From contig OW799233.1 of assembly GCA_941918925.1 (NCBI GenBank), forward strand, positions 174,685,235-174,749,234: a stretch of DNA of 64,000 bases, written 5' to 3'. Position 1 is the stretch's first letter. The number at the start of each line of letters is the position of its first letter. The notes beneath the pieces are model-generated. The model saw only the letters and a list, made by a program, of their open reading frames with translations, was not told where the DNA came from and did no database searches. Below, in pieces: positions 11,180 through 22,900 of the stretch. Position numbers and translations under genes: made by a program. The stretch comes from Phyto melanocephala. Its lineage: Eukaryota > Arthropoda > Insecta > Diptera > Rhinophoridae.

Positions 11180-12642
11180 ATGAATTTAAAAAGTAAAACA
11201 ATTGTAGTATGCAGTGTTATATCAATTATAGCTGCAATTAAAGTAAAATCCAAAATAGAAAAAGATAAAGAAAAACGAAAAAGAAACCGGATTATTTGGA
11301 GCCAAAAATGGTTGCTTCGAAGGAACTCTGGACTAGGATTCGATTTAATGCTCATGAATAAGTTATGTTTGGAAGATCCAAAAGCATTCCAAAATTTTTC
11401 AAGAATATCATACAGGACTTTTTGCGAATTGTTAGAAACAGTATCTCCCTTTATTTCAAGGCAAAATACTGAAATGCGTGAAGCCATTTCACCTAGTGCA
11501 AGGTCAGACCTATTGCTATTGAAAGTTGTAACAAATAATTAATAGTAAATTTTTCGTTTTAGATTGCTTTTAACTTTAAGATTTTTGGCCAGTGGAAAAA
11601 AGTTTGTACAGTTGTCATATGGATTTCGTATTTCTGCATCGTCCATAGGTTTAATTATACCGGAAACCATCGAAGCTATATACTCATCTTTAAGAGACGA
11701 TTTTTTAAAGGTGTGTATAAATTTTGCAATTTACATATATATAAATAAGTTCATATATACATAATATTTTTTTTAAGGTTCCCCAAAATAAAAATTAGTG
11801 GAAAAAGATTGCCGATGAATTTGATCGTAAATGGAATTTTCCTTTTTGCTTGGGAGCCATAGGTAATATTTATATGTGTTATATTTTATAAACTATTAGA
11901 ACTCCTTTTCTTATTTATATATGCAGATGGTAAACATATCGCTATCAGAAGCAGAAAAGAATATGGATCATTTTATTTTAATTATAAAGATTTTCATAGC
12001 GTGATTCTGTTGGCATAGTGGACGCAAATTATAATTTTTTATACGTAAACATTGGGACGAATGGTAGAGCAAATGACGCAGCTGTCTTTAACCAATCATC
12101 ACTATGTATAGGTATTAAAAATAATATATTTGATTTCCCGCTGGATGCTGATCTGCCTGGCACTAATAAGAAGGTACCATTTGTTTTTGTCGCTGATGAC
12201 GCATTTCGATTGACTTCAAGAATCTTAAAGCCATATGGGGAAAGGTCAACAAATACCAACAAAATTTTTAACTACAGATTAAGCAGATCACGTCAAGTTG
12301 TTGAAAATGCCTTCGGAATGTTAGCTAACAAATTTCAGCTATTCCAAAAGGAAATCGATTTATCAATTGAAAAAGTGGAGAAAACAACGTTGTGCCTTGC
12401 ATAATTTTATACAGACATGAGATGGCTTAGAGGAAAATTATATGGATTTAGAAAACACTTGCTCTATAAGTCTTGAAAATGGATCTTGGAGACATGAAGT
12501 TACTTTAACAGATATGCAAAGATGTCAGGGAAATCGTTCGGGTGATGAGGGCAGCAAGGTACGTGATGCATATTCGGAATACTTTAACGGAAAAGTATCG
12601 GTTCCTTGGCAAAATGATGCAGTGAAAAAATTTAATATTTAA
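11180..12642 (+). pseudogene. HARBI1-type Harbinger transposase (broken)
   Basis: DDE nuclease of the PIF/Harbinger family. Coding pieces read across probable introns: 11180-11506, joined at SAR/LLLTLRFLASG (11563), 11563-11710, 11779-11863, then 11928 onward. Catalytic landmarks are present: GAI-DGKHIAI (first Asp, created by the splice), GTNGRANDAAVF (second Asp) and QVVENAFGML (Glu), with RDAYSEYFNG..VPWQ at the C-terminus. Lesions: TAG after PQNKN near 11800, a frameshift near 12017 just before VDANYNF, and another near 12395 before ALHNFIQ. Few lesions over the whole gene suggest fairly recent death. Confidence 0.8.
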
Positions 12643-12941
12643 TTAAATAATATTTTCAATTTTAAATAAAATAGTTTACTTTAAAAAAAATTATATAAAA
12701 ACGCTTTTTTATATACACGGCACTGCCCACTTTTGTAATCCTAAAATAGTATTATCATGGGAACATGTGTGTTTGTTTGGTCAATTCATTATACTGATGG
12801 ATACATATACTTACATATATTTGATTTTTATACTGCTAAATTTTAATAAACTAAATATTACTTTCAAACTAATAAAGACAAGGATATAAATTTGTGTAAT
12901 AGAAATTTTATTTCTGCATTGCAACGTAAGATTTATTTACA

Positions 12942-13050
12942 TGTCGGTGGATTATATAATATAAAAGACATATCTCGATGGATTATGTAAAACAAAAAAG
13001 TCGTATCTCGATGGATTATATAATTTAAAAAGAAGTATCTCAATTTCTAT
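12942..13050 (+). repeat. Short tandem repeat with core ATCTCGATGGATTAT
   Basis: Three to four imperfect units of about 35-40 bp sharing ATCTCGATGGATTATATAA, separated by A-rich spacers. Non-coding, between the two convergent Harbinger genes. Confidence 0.5.
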
Positions 13051-13929
13051 CTACTTTAGAGGGGAAGAAAAAAACTAATCAAAATTTTAAATCAATTAAA
13101 CTTTACTCACTAAATTTTTTAAGGGGTAATGTATTTTCATGAGACTACCAGAAAACGTTAAAAACTCTATTTCGTTAAAAATCCAGATACGACGTTCTTA
13201 TAGTAAGGCATTGATATGTTGATACATATGAAATGATTTATGAATCACTGGGACAAAACATAATCCAAGTTTATATCGTTCTTTGTTTTTTTTTTTTTTT
13301 TTTTTGCTTTGAAAAGTTCTAAAGTTATAGTCTCTTTTAGTTCATCTTTAATTGCAGCACATTTTATATCCGATAGCTCACTCTTAATGTAATTGCAGAA
13401 ACTTTCGTCTTGTTCATCAGACATTGATATGGTTTTATTTGAGCCGATTTTTTGTAAAACAACTGTTGCTGCTGTAAGCACTTCATCCGCTTGGCTCATG
13501 CTGTTATTTGATTGTGGTGTACTTTTGGCAATGCGATTTCGTTTAGGAGACTGTGGAGAATCCTCACATTCAAATGGCTGAGATGAGTCCAAAGAGTCAT
13601 CGGTCAGCACAGAAATTTGAGTCTGCAAACGAAAAATCAAAATTTTTAATTGTATACAGTGACTCACAGCTAATTTCGTGTAAAGCAAAGTTTTTACTTC
13701 TTGTAGAAAAAAACAGCAACAACAATGCAATTTATCAAAAAAATATTTTAGCAATTTTTTATTTGTTCACTTTTTCATCAAATGAGACAAAAAAAATTCA
13801 AAAATAGTAATACGGTATTAAATAATATAGGAACAACAAAACCACTTGCAAAATGTACGTCACAGCTTATTTCGTGTGTTTGAATTAACCGTTACTTGAG
13901 AGCAATATATCACTTCAATTGATTTACAA

Positions 13930-14450
13930 TGGGCCAATTCAAAGTAGACTCTCATATTGTACTATGACATATAAATCATAATAATATGACTAGTGACTTT
14001 GAACACCTTTTGTTAACAAATTATGTATTTAATACAAGAAAGAAGACAAAGAGATGACGCTGTTAAAAATTGTATGTATACAAGAAAGAAGAAAATAGAA
14101 AATATTCTCTCTGAGAGGTGAGAAGCGAAGAAATTCTCTCTGAGAGACAGTATGGTTAAAAGTATAACATAAACAATTTCTTATACATAGGAAACAAATG
14201 TGTAAGGCCCATACCTAAACAAGAGCGTTGAGCGTCAAGCGTTGCAATTTTGCATGTATTTTGTTATTGTAACAAAAACAAAACACATGTAAAACTCCAA
14301 CGCTTGACGCTCAACGCTCTTGTTTAGGTATGGGGGTAAAGTCATATTATTTTTTTTGTATGGAAATTACTAACAATAATTTTAAGCATGCATAAAATAA
14401 TATGAAATAGTACAAATACGACTGATATGCAACCACTTTGAATTGGCCCA
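13930..14450. mobile_element. MITE with TGGGCCAATTCAAAGT ends
   Basis: Inverted ends TGGGCCAATTCAAAGTAG and TGGGCCAATTCAAAGTGG, about 520 bp, inserted between the left end and the transposase of the Tc1 element. The target duplication is unclear. It contains the hairpin element 14206-14336. Confidence 0.65.
14206..14336. mobile_element. Short hairpin MITE, 37-bp perfect arms, TAA duplication
   Basis: Arms 14208-14244 and 14298-14334 are perfect inverted copies beginning CCCATACCTAAACAAGAGCG. TAA flanks the element on both sides. Harbinger-like by target duplication and size; a strong hairpin former. Confidence 0.75.
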
Positions 14451-14516
14451 ATATGTTTTGTACTTGCTTAATGTGCTATTAGAAATTATTTCAGTTATTA
14501 TTTTGGTGCTATCAGG

Positions 14517-15421
14517 ATGGGTCGACGCACCTCAATTAAAAGGCGTGAAATTGTAATTAAACATTTTAAAGAGGGCAAAACCCAAAAGGAAATTGCTGAA
14601 ATTGTTGATTTGAGCCCTTCAACGGTCCAGTATATCATACAACGCTTCGTACGTGAGAATCGAATTGCAGGTAAGGGCAGAAATGCTCCTAATAAAATCT
14701 TTAATGAAGGTGATGAAAGGTGGATTATAAGAAAGGTCAAGCAGGATCCACCCTTTTAGCTGCACCCCTTTTAGCTGTGGAGGCAGAAAAGTACTTAGGA
14801 AAAAGGAGCAACTCTGAAACCATTCGCAGAATTCTTCGGAACCATGATTTTCACGGTCGAACGGCTCGAAATAAACCTTTTATAAGCACAAAGAATAAAA
14901 AGGTTAGAATACAGTTCGCAACGGAAAGCCAGACTCTTTCTGGGATACCGTTATTTTCTCTGACGAGAGTAAATTTAACCTATTTGGGTCTGACGGAAAG
15001 GTTTGCGTGTGAAGAAAACCAAGTACGGAGCTACAAACTCAAAATTTACGTGGTACGGTAAAGCATGGCGGTGGCCATGTGATGGTTTGGGGGTGTATGT
15101 CGACATCAGGAGTTGGAAGTTTGCACTTTATTGTGCCAAAAGCACAAGTCGGGTGTTTTCCAAACATGGTTGTTTTGGAATTGTCCACATGTACTCCAAA
15201 CGCCACCCCAATCTCCAGACATAAATGTAATTGAAAATTTATGGCATCTGCTTGAAACAAAAATCAGACTTCATAACATTTCTAAAGTAAACGATCTAAA
15301 AGAGGCCCTGAAAACTAAATGGTATAAGATTTCCCTGGATTACACGAAAAAATTGGTTTCTTCGATGAATTCTCGTTTAAAAAGTGTTATAACGCAAAAA
15401 GGTTACCACACCAAATATTAA
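14517..15421 (+). pseudogene. Tc1-like transposase (frameshifted)
   Basis: Starts MGRRTSIKRREIVIKHFKEG, a paired-like helix-turn-helix with KTQKEIAEIVDLSPSTVQY, then the second binding helix ending HDFHGRTARNKPFIS. The DDE core is broken: WDTVIFSDE-type sequence survives only out of frame near 14940-14975, GGGHVMVWGCMS near 15068-15105 and the SPDINVIENLWHLLE motif (catalytic Glu) near 15215-15255 lie in different frames. At least three frameshifts; N- and C-terminal parts are long open stretches. Confidence 0.8.
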
Positions 15422-16324
15422 TGAATCTTTTTTTAATTTTTAGATAAGAATTGTTTTTAAGTTAAGTGTTTACACGAAATAAGCTGTGACTTTGAATTTG
15501 TATAAATTTTTGTTTTTGTTATATTTTTCAATCTTTGAAACATTTTTCAAATATTGTTTTTATCTCTTTTGATGAAGAAGTGAAAATAAATAAAATGCCA
15601 AAAAAAATTTTTTTTGTTAAATTGCATTGTTGTTTTTTTATCAACAAAAAGTAAAAATATTGCTTTACACGAAATAAGCTGTGAGCCACTGTAAATCATA
15701 AATCGTTCATTTGTGGATTAAAATTACGTTTAAATTACAGAAACCTTTTCTTGTTCAAATAAAATCTTTTAAAAACGCCAACTCGTTGTACCAATAAGCA
15801 GATGGAAAATAATTTTCTTCAGTACCTGATCCACTTATTTTATCCTTCATCTTCGCCACTTCACGCGTATATTGTCCACGCAAATACGACATTTTATACT
15901 ACAGGTACATTAAAAATTTAACACAAATGTTCAGATTATTAATACTTACCTTTATATCTGTGGCTCCTCCTAATAATTTTGTTTAATATTATGATTAAAA
16001 TTCAATACTTACTTTTGTTACTTCTTTATCCATTTTAATGCACAAAATTACACAAAACAATTTTATTGCAAAATTTTATAATAAATTGAACTTGTTTTTT
16101 TATTTACCTTTTTATCTATACAGATATCCAAGTCGAACGGTTACAAATTGTCTTGCTGCCGCCATAAAATATTTCGGTTTGCGCCGCAGAAGTACTGACG
16201 ACATAGCACTTATAAAAATTTTACCTTGTAAATATTCGAATAAAAAAAATAGTAACCTGACAGGTGACTTACGTTTTTGAAAATTTCAACACTTAAGGAA
16301 CAAAAACTATATTTTGGTACTTTC

Positions 16325-16611
16325 TCGGTACTCTATGTTACATACATACATACATATATACATACATACATACATACATACATACATACATACATACATA
16401 CATACATACCTTACCCCCCCCCCCTTCTATGTATAGCTTTGTGGTAGTTCCGCAGGGATTTTGGGCTAGTGTACCGAGGTGTTTTAGCGTGTTAAAGTCA
16501 CGCACTCCTGGTTGACCTGAGTACCAGGGTCTTTCGATGATTTCACCTCGTTAATAAAAAAAAAAAAAAAAAAAAAAAAAACATACATACATACATACAT
16601 ACATACATACA

Positions 16612-16645
<34 letters not shown>

Positions 16646-16660
16646 CATACTTTATTATAC
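16325..16660. repeat. (CATA)n microsatellite split by a LINE tail
   Basis: CATACATA runs at about 16333-16409 and 16581-16650 flank a 150-bp insert: a C run, then the LINE 3' segment 16430-16580 ending in a pure A tract of about 24. Confidence 0.85.
16430..16580 (+). mobile_element. 5'-truncated LINE 3' end with poly-A
   Basis: TTTGTGGTAGTTCCGCAGGG through CTTTCGATGATTTCACCTCG then poly-A. A diverged copy of the same segment is at 25950-26060 at the end of another LINE fragment, so this is a dead-on-arrival retroposition into the (CATA)n array. Confidence 0.7.
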
Positions 16661-17337
16661 AAGCTGTAAACTGCTGCACGCACGCAAAGAAAAAGCGTGG
16701 TTACGACATGATCACGACGGTCATATTATTTTTTCTATAACAATATTTGGTTGTCGAAAACAAGTAATAGTTATTTTTGTTTCATTTCATCATATATCTT
16801 GTCACGATAATGAAGCATTTGTTTGAATTGTATCATTTAATGTTAACTTTTCGTAAAATTTTCAAAATGGTTATCATTTAAAAATAATATGGTTTGAAAA
16901 AAATTAATTTAACAAAAATCACATTATATTCAAAATCATTAAAAATTACAAATAATCATTAAATAAAAGGTGAGACAACAGTATGATTACAAATTAATTA
17001 AGCTATGATTTTTTTTATTAATAAAATTGATTTTAACTGTTCTTCATATTGCCGAATTAATTTTTATTATTTTAAAAGTTTTAGATTTCAAAAAAATTAA
17101 CAAAAATTTTGAAAAATTAAAGAAAATTTGAAAATAAACGATATAGTGTAAAAAACTATTGATAAAAAAATTGCAATTTACAATCAATATGTGTATGTTA
17201 CAGGAAAAGACAGTAATTTGCCGTAAAAAAGCAAAGATTGTCGATTTCAGTTGTAGTCATACATTGGTTGGACACATAGGTTAGGTTAGGTTGAAAAGAA
17301 GGGGCACTAAAAGCCCAAACCTACGACAGGTATACAC

Positions 17338-19444
17338 TTATGCCCAGTTGGCATGTTGTGCGCTCCATGTGGGAGCCGGAATTACCAATCTAAAACCATA
17401 ATCATAATTTTCCATATATATCGGACTAGTCCAAGAACTGTTCCTTATGGATCTCCAGTTCGAGTTCCCCAGGTACTCCAAATTCGGCATAGTATTCACT
17501 GTAAAATTCTCGCATCTAATATGCCAAAAGCAAGACAATGACAGAGATAGTGTATCAAAGTCTCATCCTCTTCCTCGCATGCTCTGCATGTCGTCTCCTC
17601 AGACAGTTTCATGCGAGCTAAATGAGTTCTCAACTCCATATGACCTGTAATCACACTGGTTAGTCTCCTAAGTGTTGGTCTATTTAGTCTCAGAATTTCC
17701 TTGGATTTCTCAAGATTTGGGTCACCCCATAGAATTTTTGTCACTTTACTGACGTCAGTGCCTTGTCATTTTCTGGCATGTTCCTCCGTCTCCCTGTGAT
17801 GGCTTGGTATCCATATTATCTCCAGATGTTCACAATTTGCATATGAGTTTATCTCGCTCTTGCATTGCAAAACGTTCCGGGATTCAACTTTCTCCTTTCT
17901 CAATGTCTTAATCACTGATTGGTTACCTGTAAAGATACGAATCGGTGCTTCGATATTCGTTTCCTTTATCTATTTAATTCCTTCCGTAATCGCCATGATC
18001 TCAATCTGGAAAATGGTATTGTGATCTGGTAGACGGAAGAATTTGCTTCTGTTTCGGCTTATGTCGTATAAGCCCACTTCAGTTTGGACACCAATCTTTG
18101 AACCGTCTGTATAAATATCGATTCCATGGGTGTTTCCTATCCTGGTTATTTCGTCCCATTATCCCTCTTCCGGTATTATGGTGATGCAATTTGTATTTTC
18201 ATATCTCATCGGAATTTTATCACATATTACTTCCGTAATATTTTCCATTGGTAGGATATCCGTTATTCTTTGGTATCTGGTCTAATGTTCTTTTATAAGC
18301 CATTCATCTATTGCCATTAATCTCGTAGCAGCTAATGGCCGCTTCATATTTTACCTGTATCTCTATTGGCCAAATTGATAGTATATTTTCAATGGCCATT
18401 GTCGATGTAGTCCTCATGACACCGCAAATACTAATGCAGCACTGTCTCTGAATCTTTTGAAGAGGTTTTACATTCATCTTCTTCTCTAAGGATGTTCACC
18501 ACACTAACGAGGCATACGTCATGATCGGCCGCAGTACACTCGTATATAGCAAATGTGTCATCCTTGGGCTTATGCCCCACTTTGAGCCTATCGCTCTTCT
18601 GAAGAGGGCCCATATTTTCTAGGCCTTTTCCACTTTACACTCAAATTGGTCCTTCCAGAATAGTCTCCAGTCAAGCACTATTCCTAGGTATTTCACCTTC
18701 CTATCAATCTTATTTGTCTTATTCCGAAAGATGTGATATCCATACATTGGTATCTTCCTCTTTCTCGTAAACAAACAGATTTTAGTCTTGTCCGGGTTGA
18801 CATTTAGCCCTTGTTCTTTTGTCTAGTTATAGGATATATTCAAAGCCTCCGTTGCTCTTATACATAAAGAATTTGGATTCGTCCCCCTAATCAGTATCGC
18901 AACATCATCTGCGAAACAGATAGGTTTGAATCCCTCGTCTGATAGAATCCTTAAGAGTGAATAAGTTGTTTGCATTTACGAATTCCCATAGGGCGTCACC
19001 TCTCCTGTTACAGTTTGTGCTGCCCCAAGAGAGGTGATGCGAGTTCGCATCACAGCCTATTAAAATATTCCTACCTGTTCTCCTTGCCGATGTTTTAATA
19101 TTTCTTAAATCCGACGTTAGTGGTACTTTTAGAGCGTCAGAAGGTTGATACACTGATGCCAACATTAAATTGCGTGAGCCATGTATCAAGGTGGTGGCGT
19201 CCGCTGTAGATAAATCTGGGAAAAAAAAGAAAATTTAATCCCTTATGACAAATGTTCTAGGTCGAGACCCAGTTTTAGCATAAAATAATTGGTAATCACA
19301 CTCATTTAAACCAATGACTCTGTCCTTAACAGTCCAGGGTTCCTGTATAAGAACTATGTGTACCTTACCTTTAGTTATATTTTCCATCAAAGCTTGTGTA
19401 GCCGTCCTGCTCCGATGGAGATTGATCTGCAAGAGCAGTATCAT
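17338..19444 (-). pseudogene. LINE ORF2: endonuclease, decayed RT, RNase H tail
   Basis: Endonuclease starts LLLQINLHRSRTATQALME with LIQEPWTVKD (catalytic Glu), then NILIGCDANSHHLSWGSTNC (catalytic Asp/Asn/His). The RT core is scrambled. The 3' part at 17496-17744 reads TGHMELRTHLARMKLSEETT and CRACEEEDETLIHYLCHC, the zinc-knuckle-like segment after RNase H. ORF2 starts inside the end of ORF1 (74-nt overlap). Confidence 0.7.
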
Positions 19445-20886
19445 TGTTGTTTGGCTGAAGAGATTCTTCTTGGGATTGAGTGATTTCCGACTCCTCCCTG
19501 TTCATTGGCACGGGGTGGCCTTCGCCTTCTTTAGCCTCCTTTGCCTCATCTTTAGGATTTTTCTTCTCCGTTGGATTATGTGTCCAACCAATGGGCGTCT
19601 TACCAACTTTGAAGAATAAGGTTGTACTGGTGAAGTACACCTTCCCTTTTTGCTCCTCGAGGTAAGACATGGAGAGTTTATTCACTCCTACTACTGTCGG
19701 GGTACCATCGTCAGTTTCCTCACGATGGAAAACCTCCCATTTGTCTACTTTCAGACTTCTATTTTGTTTGCCAATGATTTTCAGCATGGCTTTGCTGTCT
19801 AATTTGCTGCCCCAACCTTTAATGAAAAATGATACCTTTTTCACCATGGTAAGTTTGCCACCCTCCCACGGGGCTGGTATGCCTCCCACTAGGTGTTTCA
19901 GAATATGTGCACAGATATCTGATTCTAGTTGTAGAAACAGTACTGCCCTGGCGAACCTACAGCTTTCTATGTGGATCTGTGGAGCATTATCATCCGCTTC
20001 CAGGACATACTGTACAATCCTCTCATTTATGGCGTTCTCTATCTCCCTCTGATGTGCCATTGGAATTTTACCCAATGCGCTATTGGAGTCGATAACAGCA
20101 TAGCATAGCTCCTCTCTCATCTTCCTTCTGGCCACTTTCGCATACGCAGGTTGCTTTTTAGCCGATTTTTCTTCCGGCTTTCTTTTTCGTGATATTGGAA
20201 TTTTCTTTCTGGTTATTCCATCATCACGCGTAATCTTAGCTACCGCCTTCGCCTGTTTGGAGGTTGAAGCTTTTGACTCATTCCCTTCTCCTTTCAGATT
20301 ATTCGAAGAGTTTTCCTTCGTGAGTTGGGAATTATTGTCCGCTTTACTTCCAAGCTGGTAACTTTTTTTCTTTTTAGTGTTGCCAACGGTGTTCTGCTCC
20401 TCTGGAGATCAAACTCTCTTTCCCTTTTCGGTAGAAATGGGTCTAGATAAGTCTTTTACTTTAGGAACATCCCGTTGGCCTTTATTATTTACTCTCTGTT
20501 TCCTTTTGGCAGTCTTGCTGTGCTGTGCTCCGGAAAGAGTTCTTATTTTATCTGTGGTTAGCTTGGCAATGCTTGCACTTACTTCCTCAACCATTTTGTC
20601 TACCTCAGTGGTATCTTTTATGCATAACACCGTAGTGTCAGCATCTTCTAAGTTTGAGTCAGAGGTGTCGGAATCCTCGCATGTCTTGTGTGGCTGGGGA
20701 TGCTAAAAGCTCACCCTTGGATGCTTCATCAATAACGAAAGCCAAGTTGCCCACCTCCGAAATTGTTTCCTTACAGTCATTTGATGACGACGACTCGGCG
20801 CCTGCTTGCTCACCACCATTAGCCGCCGGTACTGAGTTTATTAGGCTCTGCACCGTAACTTTTAATTCTTTCTTATCTTTGTTCAT
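19371..20886 (-). pseudogene. LINE ORF1 protein
   Basis: The 3' half is an open 254-residue stretch (19371-20135) beginning MARRKMREELCYAVIDSNSA, with ARAVLFLQLESDICAHILKH and WEVFHREETDDGTPTVVGVN, the arrangement of ORF1 proteins in LOA-type fly LINEs. The 5' half (20136-20886) holds Lys/Ser-rich pieces in more than one frame, starting MNKDKKELKVTVQSL. Confidence 0.65.
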
Positions 20887-21769
20887 TTTTGGTTTAATTT
20901 GGGAACCGCCGTATCTTATTTTTATTTGGGCCGCGAGGAGTTCTAAGAATCCCTAGGGTCAGAGATAGTGTACGTTGTCCGGTCACTACAAGATGCGTCA
21001 AATCCCCACTCATTAAAATGGGTAGGTCTTTCCCACTCTATAAAGTGATCTGGCCCCAAACACTACATCCGTCAGCCCTATTCGCCACCTGGGGACGCGT
21101 CCGATGGGAGTAAAAATAAGCAAAACGACTCCACACGGAATAATAATGATAACTGGTAACCATTATATGTTTTAACGATAATCATACAATTCAATCATAG
21201 TATGTTGCTCTTCGATTATGGTAACCACAATCATATTTTTTCTTTGCGTGCAGGCATAAAAAATAATAAAATAAAAAAAGTTGTCGCTTCGACCACCTTC
21301 ATGATACGAAGTATCTCGCAATTACTGCATATCCGCCTTGTATACGAACACGTATTCTTCCAGACTCAAGAAGCAGGAGGGAGCAAATCAATTAATCAGT
21401 AAAAATACTGATATCACAATACATGCACTCATTGTGCATGTATGCATTCACTATGAGCGTGTGATGTAGCCCCTCGGCAACTTTCACCCGTTTTATGCAC
21501 TCCAACGACATCAGAGTCTCAAAAACAAACAAAAAATAGTTTGTGATTATCAAACAAATATCAAATATGATCGCTGTTTTAATATTTAAAAAATATTTGT
21601 TTAGTGTGAAAGCCTTAAATGTTACCTCAGGAAATACAGTTCAGAATCATATTTAAAATTCTTGCGATTTGCTTACCAACATCAATGCGTTTTAGGCTGT
21701 AGCTTTCTATGAATTAAATTAACTGACAATTTTGTTTTTGACTAAAAGTCTGTATTTAATTAAAAGTAT

Positions 21770-22065
21770 TTTTATACACATCAACAAAAAAATGTTGTGG
21801 CGGTATATTCATTTTGTCATTCTGTTTATATCACATCAAAATATCAATTTATGATTACGTAAAATATTTCTGAGTCCTGGTTTAATTTTAGAACGATCTA
21901 GTTATGTCCGTCCGTCTTTCCGTCTGCTAAAAGCACGATAGAGCTTGAGCCCAAAAGTTTGGAGTATAAAATTTTGGGCTAAGTCGGTGAATAAGGAAGA
22001 GAGTTAAAGCTTGTAATGCAAGAGTAGGTCAGAAATACAATGTCCTTTCTACATTGAAAAAAATA
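21770..22065 (+). repeat. Dispersed repeat family C fragment
   Basis: GGCGGTATATTCATTTTGTC, ACGATCTAGTTATGTCCGTC and GAAGAGAGTTAAAGCTTG match the family C copies at 44570 and, inverted, 26740 and 57480. Non-coding. Confidence 0.6.
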
Positions 22066-22189
22066 CGATTGTATCTAAACGGATTATTTTTTCAATACTA
22101 ATTTTTCCAAAACTATTGAATAAGATTATGTCTTGTTGTATTGTATTTTTCCATATAAATAAACAAATCAGGTACATTTATTTAGAAAC

Positions 22190-22900
22190 TGCTTCAAGTA
22201 GTTAACGTTTGTTTCCCTCCATTTGGAAAAGACGAAAACTTGTCCTCCTGCCGCAGGCTAAAAAATCGTCAAGCAACTCCCCTTCTTTTCGACCAATATG
22301 CCTACTTGAAAAGTACTTTCGGAAATTAAGTAAAAGGTAAGATATTGCTGACGAGTGTAGATATAGAAAGCAAACGTACTATCAAAATATCAGCTTGGAT
22401 TCAGAAAATCTAAACCAACAATAAATGTTATTAAATTTTTTGTTTAATCAACAAAAAGGACAATAAGTAAGCAAAGTTACTCCAACGATCATTGTTCTGT
22501 GGTAACCCAGAACGTCAAATACGCGATTAGTTCTGGGAATTGTAGGAAAATCATATAGGCTTTGCAAAATCTTGGTGTTCTCTATAAACCTAATATTAAT
22601 AATGCAGGACTACTTCACAAACCGAGTAATTGTTTTTAATACGGACGACGGTCTCGTGAAAAATTTGCTTACCGGAAGAGTCTCTAAAGGTTCTGTACTT
22701 GGCGCTCTATTTTAGAATGTAATTTATCAATGGAATTCTACAACTTAATTTATCAGATGTTAAGTTAAGACCATTGGTTTTGCAGACGGTAGTAACAACT
22801 TACAATAAAATTTGTAATACCAACTCATTTGAATATGAATTTACGAACTAACTTAACTGGCTGACCGACAAAAAAACGAACATAAGCAGTTTTTCTTCAT
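22190..22900 (+). pseudogene. LINE reverse transcriptase relic (R1-like)
   Basis: Scattered frames recall RT blocks in order: FPPIWKRQKLVLLPQA..FRP near 22210-22295, a piece ending SLKGSVLGALF near 22680-22715, and KTIGFADGSNN (in place of FADD) near 22765-22800. Many stops and frameshifts; a fossil. Confidence 0.5.

Larger units (their letters stand above)
13657..15691 (+). mobile_element. Tc1-like transposon with two-site (IR/DR) ends
   Basis: TA/CAGTGACTCACAGC at the left and GCTGTGAGCCACTG/TA at the right. A second copy of the GTCACAGCTTATTTCGTG motif lies about 200 bp inside each end (13859-13876, 15476-15494), the inner/outer repeat layout of Minos and Sleeping Beauty. The transposase is at 14517-15421. 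Two MITEs are nested in the left arm (13930-14450 and 14206-14336). Confidence 0.8.
13245..15898 (-). pseudogene. MADF-domain accessory gene of the Harbinger element, split by Tc1
   Basis: Harbinger elements carry a second gene for a Myb/MADF DNA-binding protein. Exon 15745-15898 encodes MSYLRGQYTREVAKMKDK and GSGTEENYFPSAYWYNELAF, the last third of a MADF domain; it hits a stop just after FLKDFI. Exon 13245-13623 follows a TTTGCAG acceptor and encodes an acidic, Ser-rich tail (TQISVLTDDSLDSSQPFECE..QADEVLTAATVVLQKI) ending in a poly-Lys run and NDINLDYVLSQ. The intron between them contains the complete Tc1 element 13657-15691. Upstream exons (to about 16033) are only guesses. Confidence 0.6.
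10948..16290. mobile_element. PIF/Harbinger DNA transposon, decayed and interrupted
   Basis: Two-gene layout of Harbinger elements: a HARBI1-type transposase on the plus strand (11180-12642) and a convergent MADF-domain gene on the minus strand (13245 to about 15.9 kb). The left end AAGTGCTAATACACGGCATG follows TTA at 10945-10947 and matches the ends of the MITE at 46987-47295. I did not find the matching right end, so the 3' boundary is approximate. A 2-kb Tc1 element (13657-15691) is inserted in a MADF intron. Confidence 0.6.
17275..21130 (-). mobile_element. Non-LTR retrotransposon of the LOA/R1/I group
   Basis: Two-ORF LINE reading leftward. A 5' UTR lies around 20890-21120, ORF1 at 19371-20886, ORF2 from 19444 down to about 17340, and the 3' end runs into a CCTAACCTAACC repeat at 17275-17295. 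Much of the reverse transcriptase region (17750-18900) is frame-broken. Confidence 0.75.
16676..21252. mobile_element. MITE family D, copy 1, split by a LINE
   Basis: Ends GCACGCAAAGAAAAAGCGTG and, inverted, TGCACGCAAAGAAAAAATATG. Outer parts 16676-17274 and about 21130-21252 align end to end with the uninterrupted inverted copy at 42236-42929; the LINE fills the gap. Confidence 0.7.

Noticed and set aside
16325..16660. CRISPR-like regular repeats
   Set aside because: This is a simple (CATA)n microsatellite, and the host is an insect.
19314..20095. Long plus-strand frames opposite the LINE ORF1
   Set aside because: Antisense shadows of the LINE coding sequence; the minus strand carries the recognisable protein.
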